The position numbers and the translations under genes are program-made. Below, one piece after another: positions 52,491 to 52,510 of a DNA stretch of 52,510 bases. The first letter of the stretch is position 1, and each line of letters opens with the position of its first letter. The stretch is from Flavobacteriaceae bacterium (GTDB taxonomy: Bacteria; Bacteroidota; Bacteroidia; Flavobacteriales; Weeksellaceae), in contig JAGLAZ010000002.1 in assembly GCA_018260565.1 (NCBI GenBank), positions 135,379 to 187,888 of the forward strand, read 5' to 3'. The notes below the pieces were generated by a model, which saw nothing but the letters and a program-made list of their open reading frames with translations, was not told the origin of the DNA and did not search any database.

Positions 52491-52510
52491 CTAAATAATT
52501 TTTTACTATT

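Noticed and set aside
1..52510. CRISPR array, tRNA, rRNA, prophage, integron or toxin-antitoxin pair
   Set aside because: No regularly spaced repeats, no clover-leaf or rRNA-like stretch, and no integrase, transposase or toxin-like small gene pair was recognised on either strand.

Overview
The window comes from an AT-rich genome that looks like a member of the Bacteroidota, class Flavobacteriia, most likely a Chryseobacterium/Elizabethkingia/Weeksella-type relative. This rests on: Bacteroidetes-type promoters (TAnnTTTG at -7, once with TTTG at -33) in place of sigma70 boxes; few Shine-Dalgarno sites; signal peptides ending before Gln; a TonB-dependent receptor with a carboxypeptidase-like N-terminal domain; LytS/LytTR signalling with 2TM proteins; and the local gene order. 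No rRNA, tRNA, CRISPR, prophage or insertion sequence was seen. The species assignment is inference.

Layout. (1) 1-1142, minus strand: engB (cut by the window edge) and an alpha/beta hydrolase. (2) 1358-17359, plus strand: a complete division and cell wall (dcw) cluster, mraZ-rsmH-ftsL-pbp-murE-mraY-murD-ftsW-murG-murC-ftsQ-ftsA-ftsZ. Most genes overlap or abut. The promoter carries three MraZ-type boxes, and two DnaA-box matches lie upstream. (3) 17388-17798: a bacilliredoxin, then a bidirectional terminator. (4) 17851-26073: a TetR regulator divergent from a beta-oxidation operon (thiolase, FadB-type fusion, acyl-CoA dehydrogenase, AMACR-like CoA racemase, fatty acid CoA ligase), with a palindromic operator candidate between them. 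(5) 26092-31076, minus strand: a secreted CocE-type hydrolase, a GC-rich dispersed repeat, gamma-glutamyltransferase and a membrane acyltransferase. (6) 31207-34378, plus strand: a YfgM-like TPR protein, ribH, a zinc metallopeptidase and an endonuclease III without its Fe-S cysteines. (7) 34691-38794, minus strand: asnB, then DUF389 and MscS-type genes. (8) 38985-44544, plus strand: a TonB receptor, a secreted TPR-like protein, a LytS-type kinase, a 2TM protein and a LytTR regulator. (9) 44618-49121: the glyoxylate shunt (aceB-aceA, minus) divergent from a RamB/PrpR-like XRE regulator, with a clear operator between them. (10) 49246-52418: mnmA, a small outer membrane protein and tryptophanase.

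How the genes fit together. Fatty acids activated and degraded by region 4 give acetyl-CoA. Region 9 lets the cell grow on that acetyl-CoA, and its regulator belongs to a family that reads short acyl-CoA status. Secreted peptidase/amidase functions (region 5) and tryptophanase suggest amino acid and peptide use.

The strongest unusual observations are: an in-frame TAA that splits a kinase-2TM reading frame exactly at a residue where the internal repeat shows a normal codon should be; the operator architecture of the glyoxylate locus; the MraZ boxes over the -33 position of mraZ; and four genes whose -7 element sits 4-6 bases from the ATG, predicting leaderless mRNAs. I did not find a wholly new defence or mobile system here.
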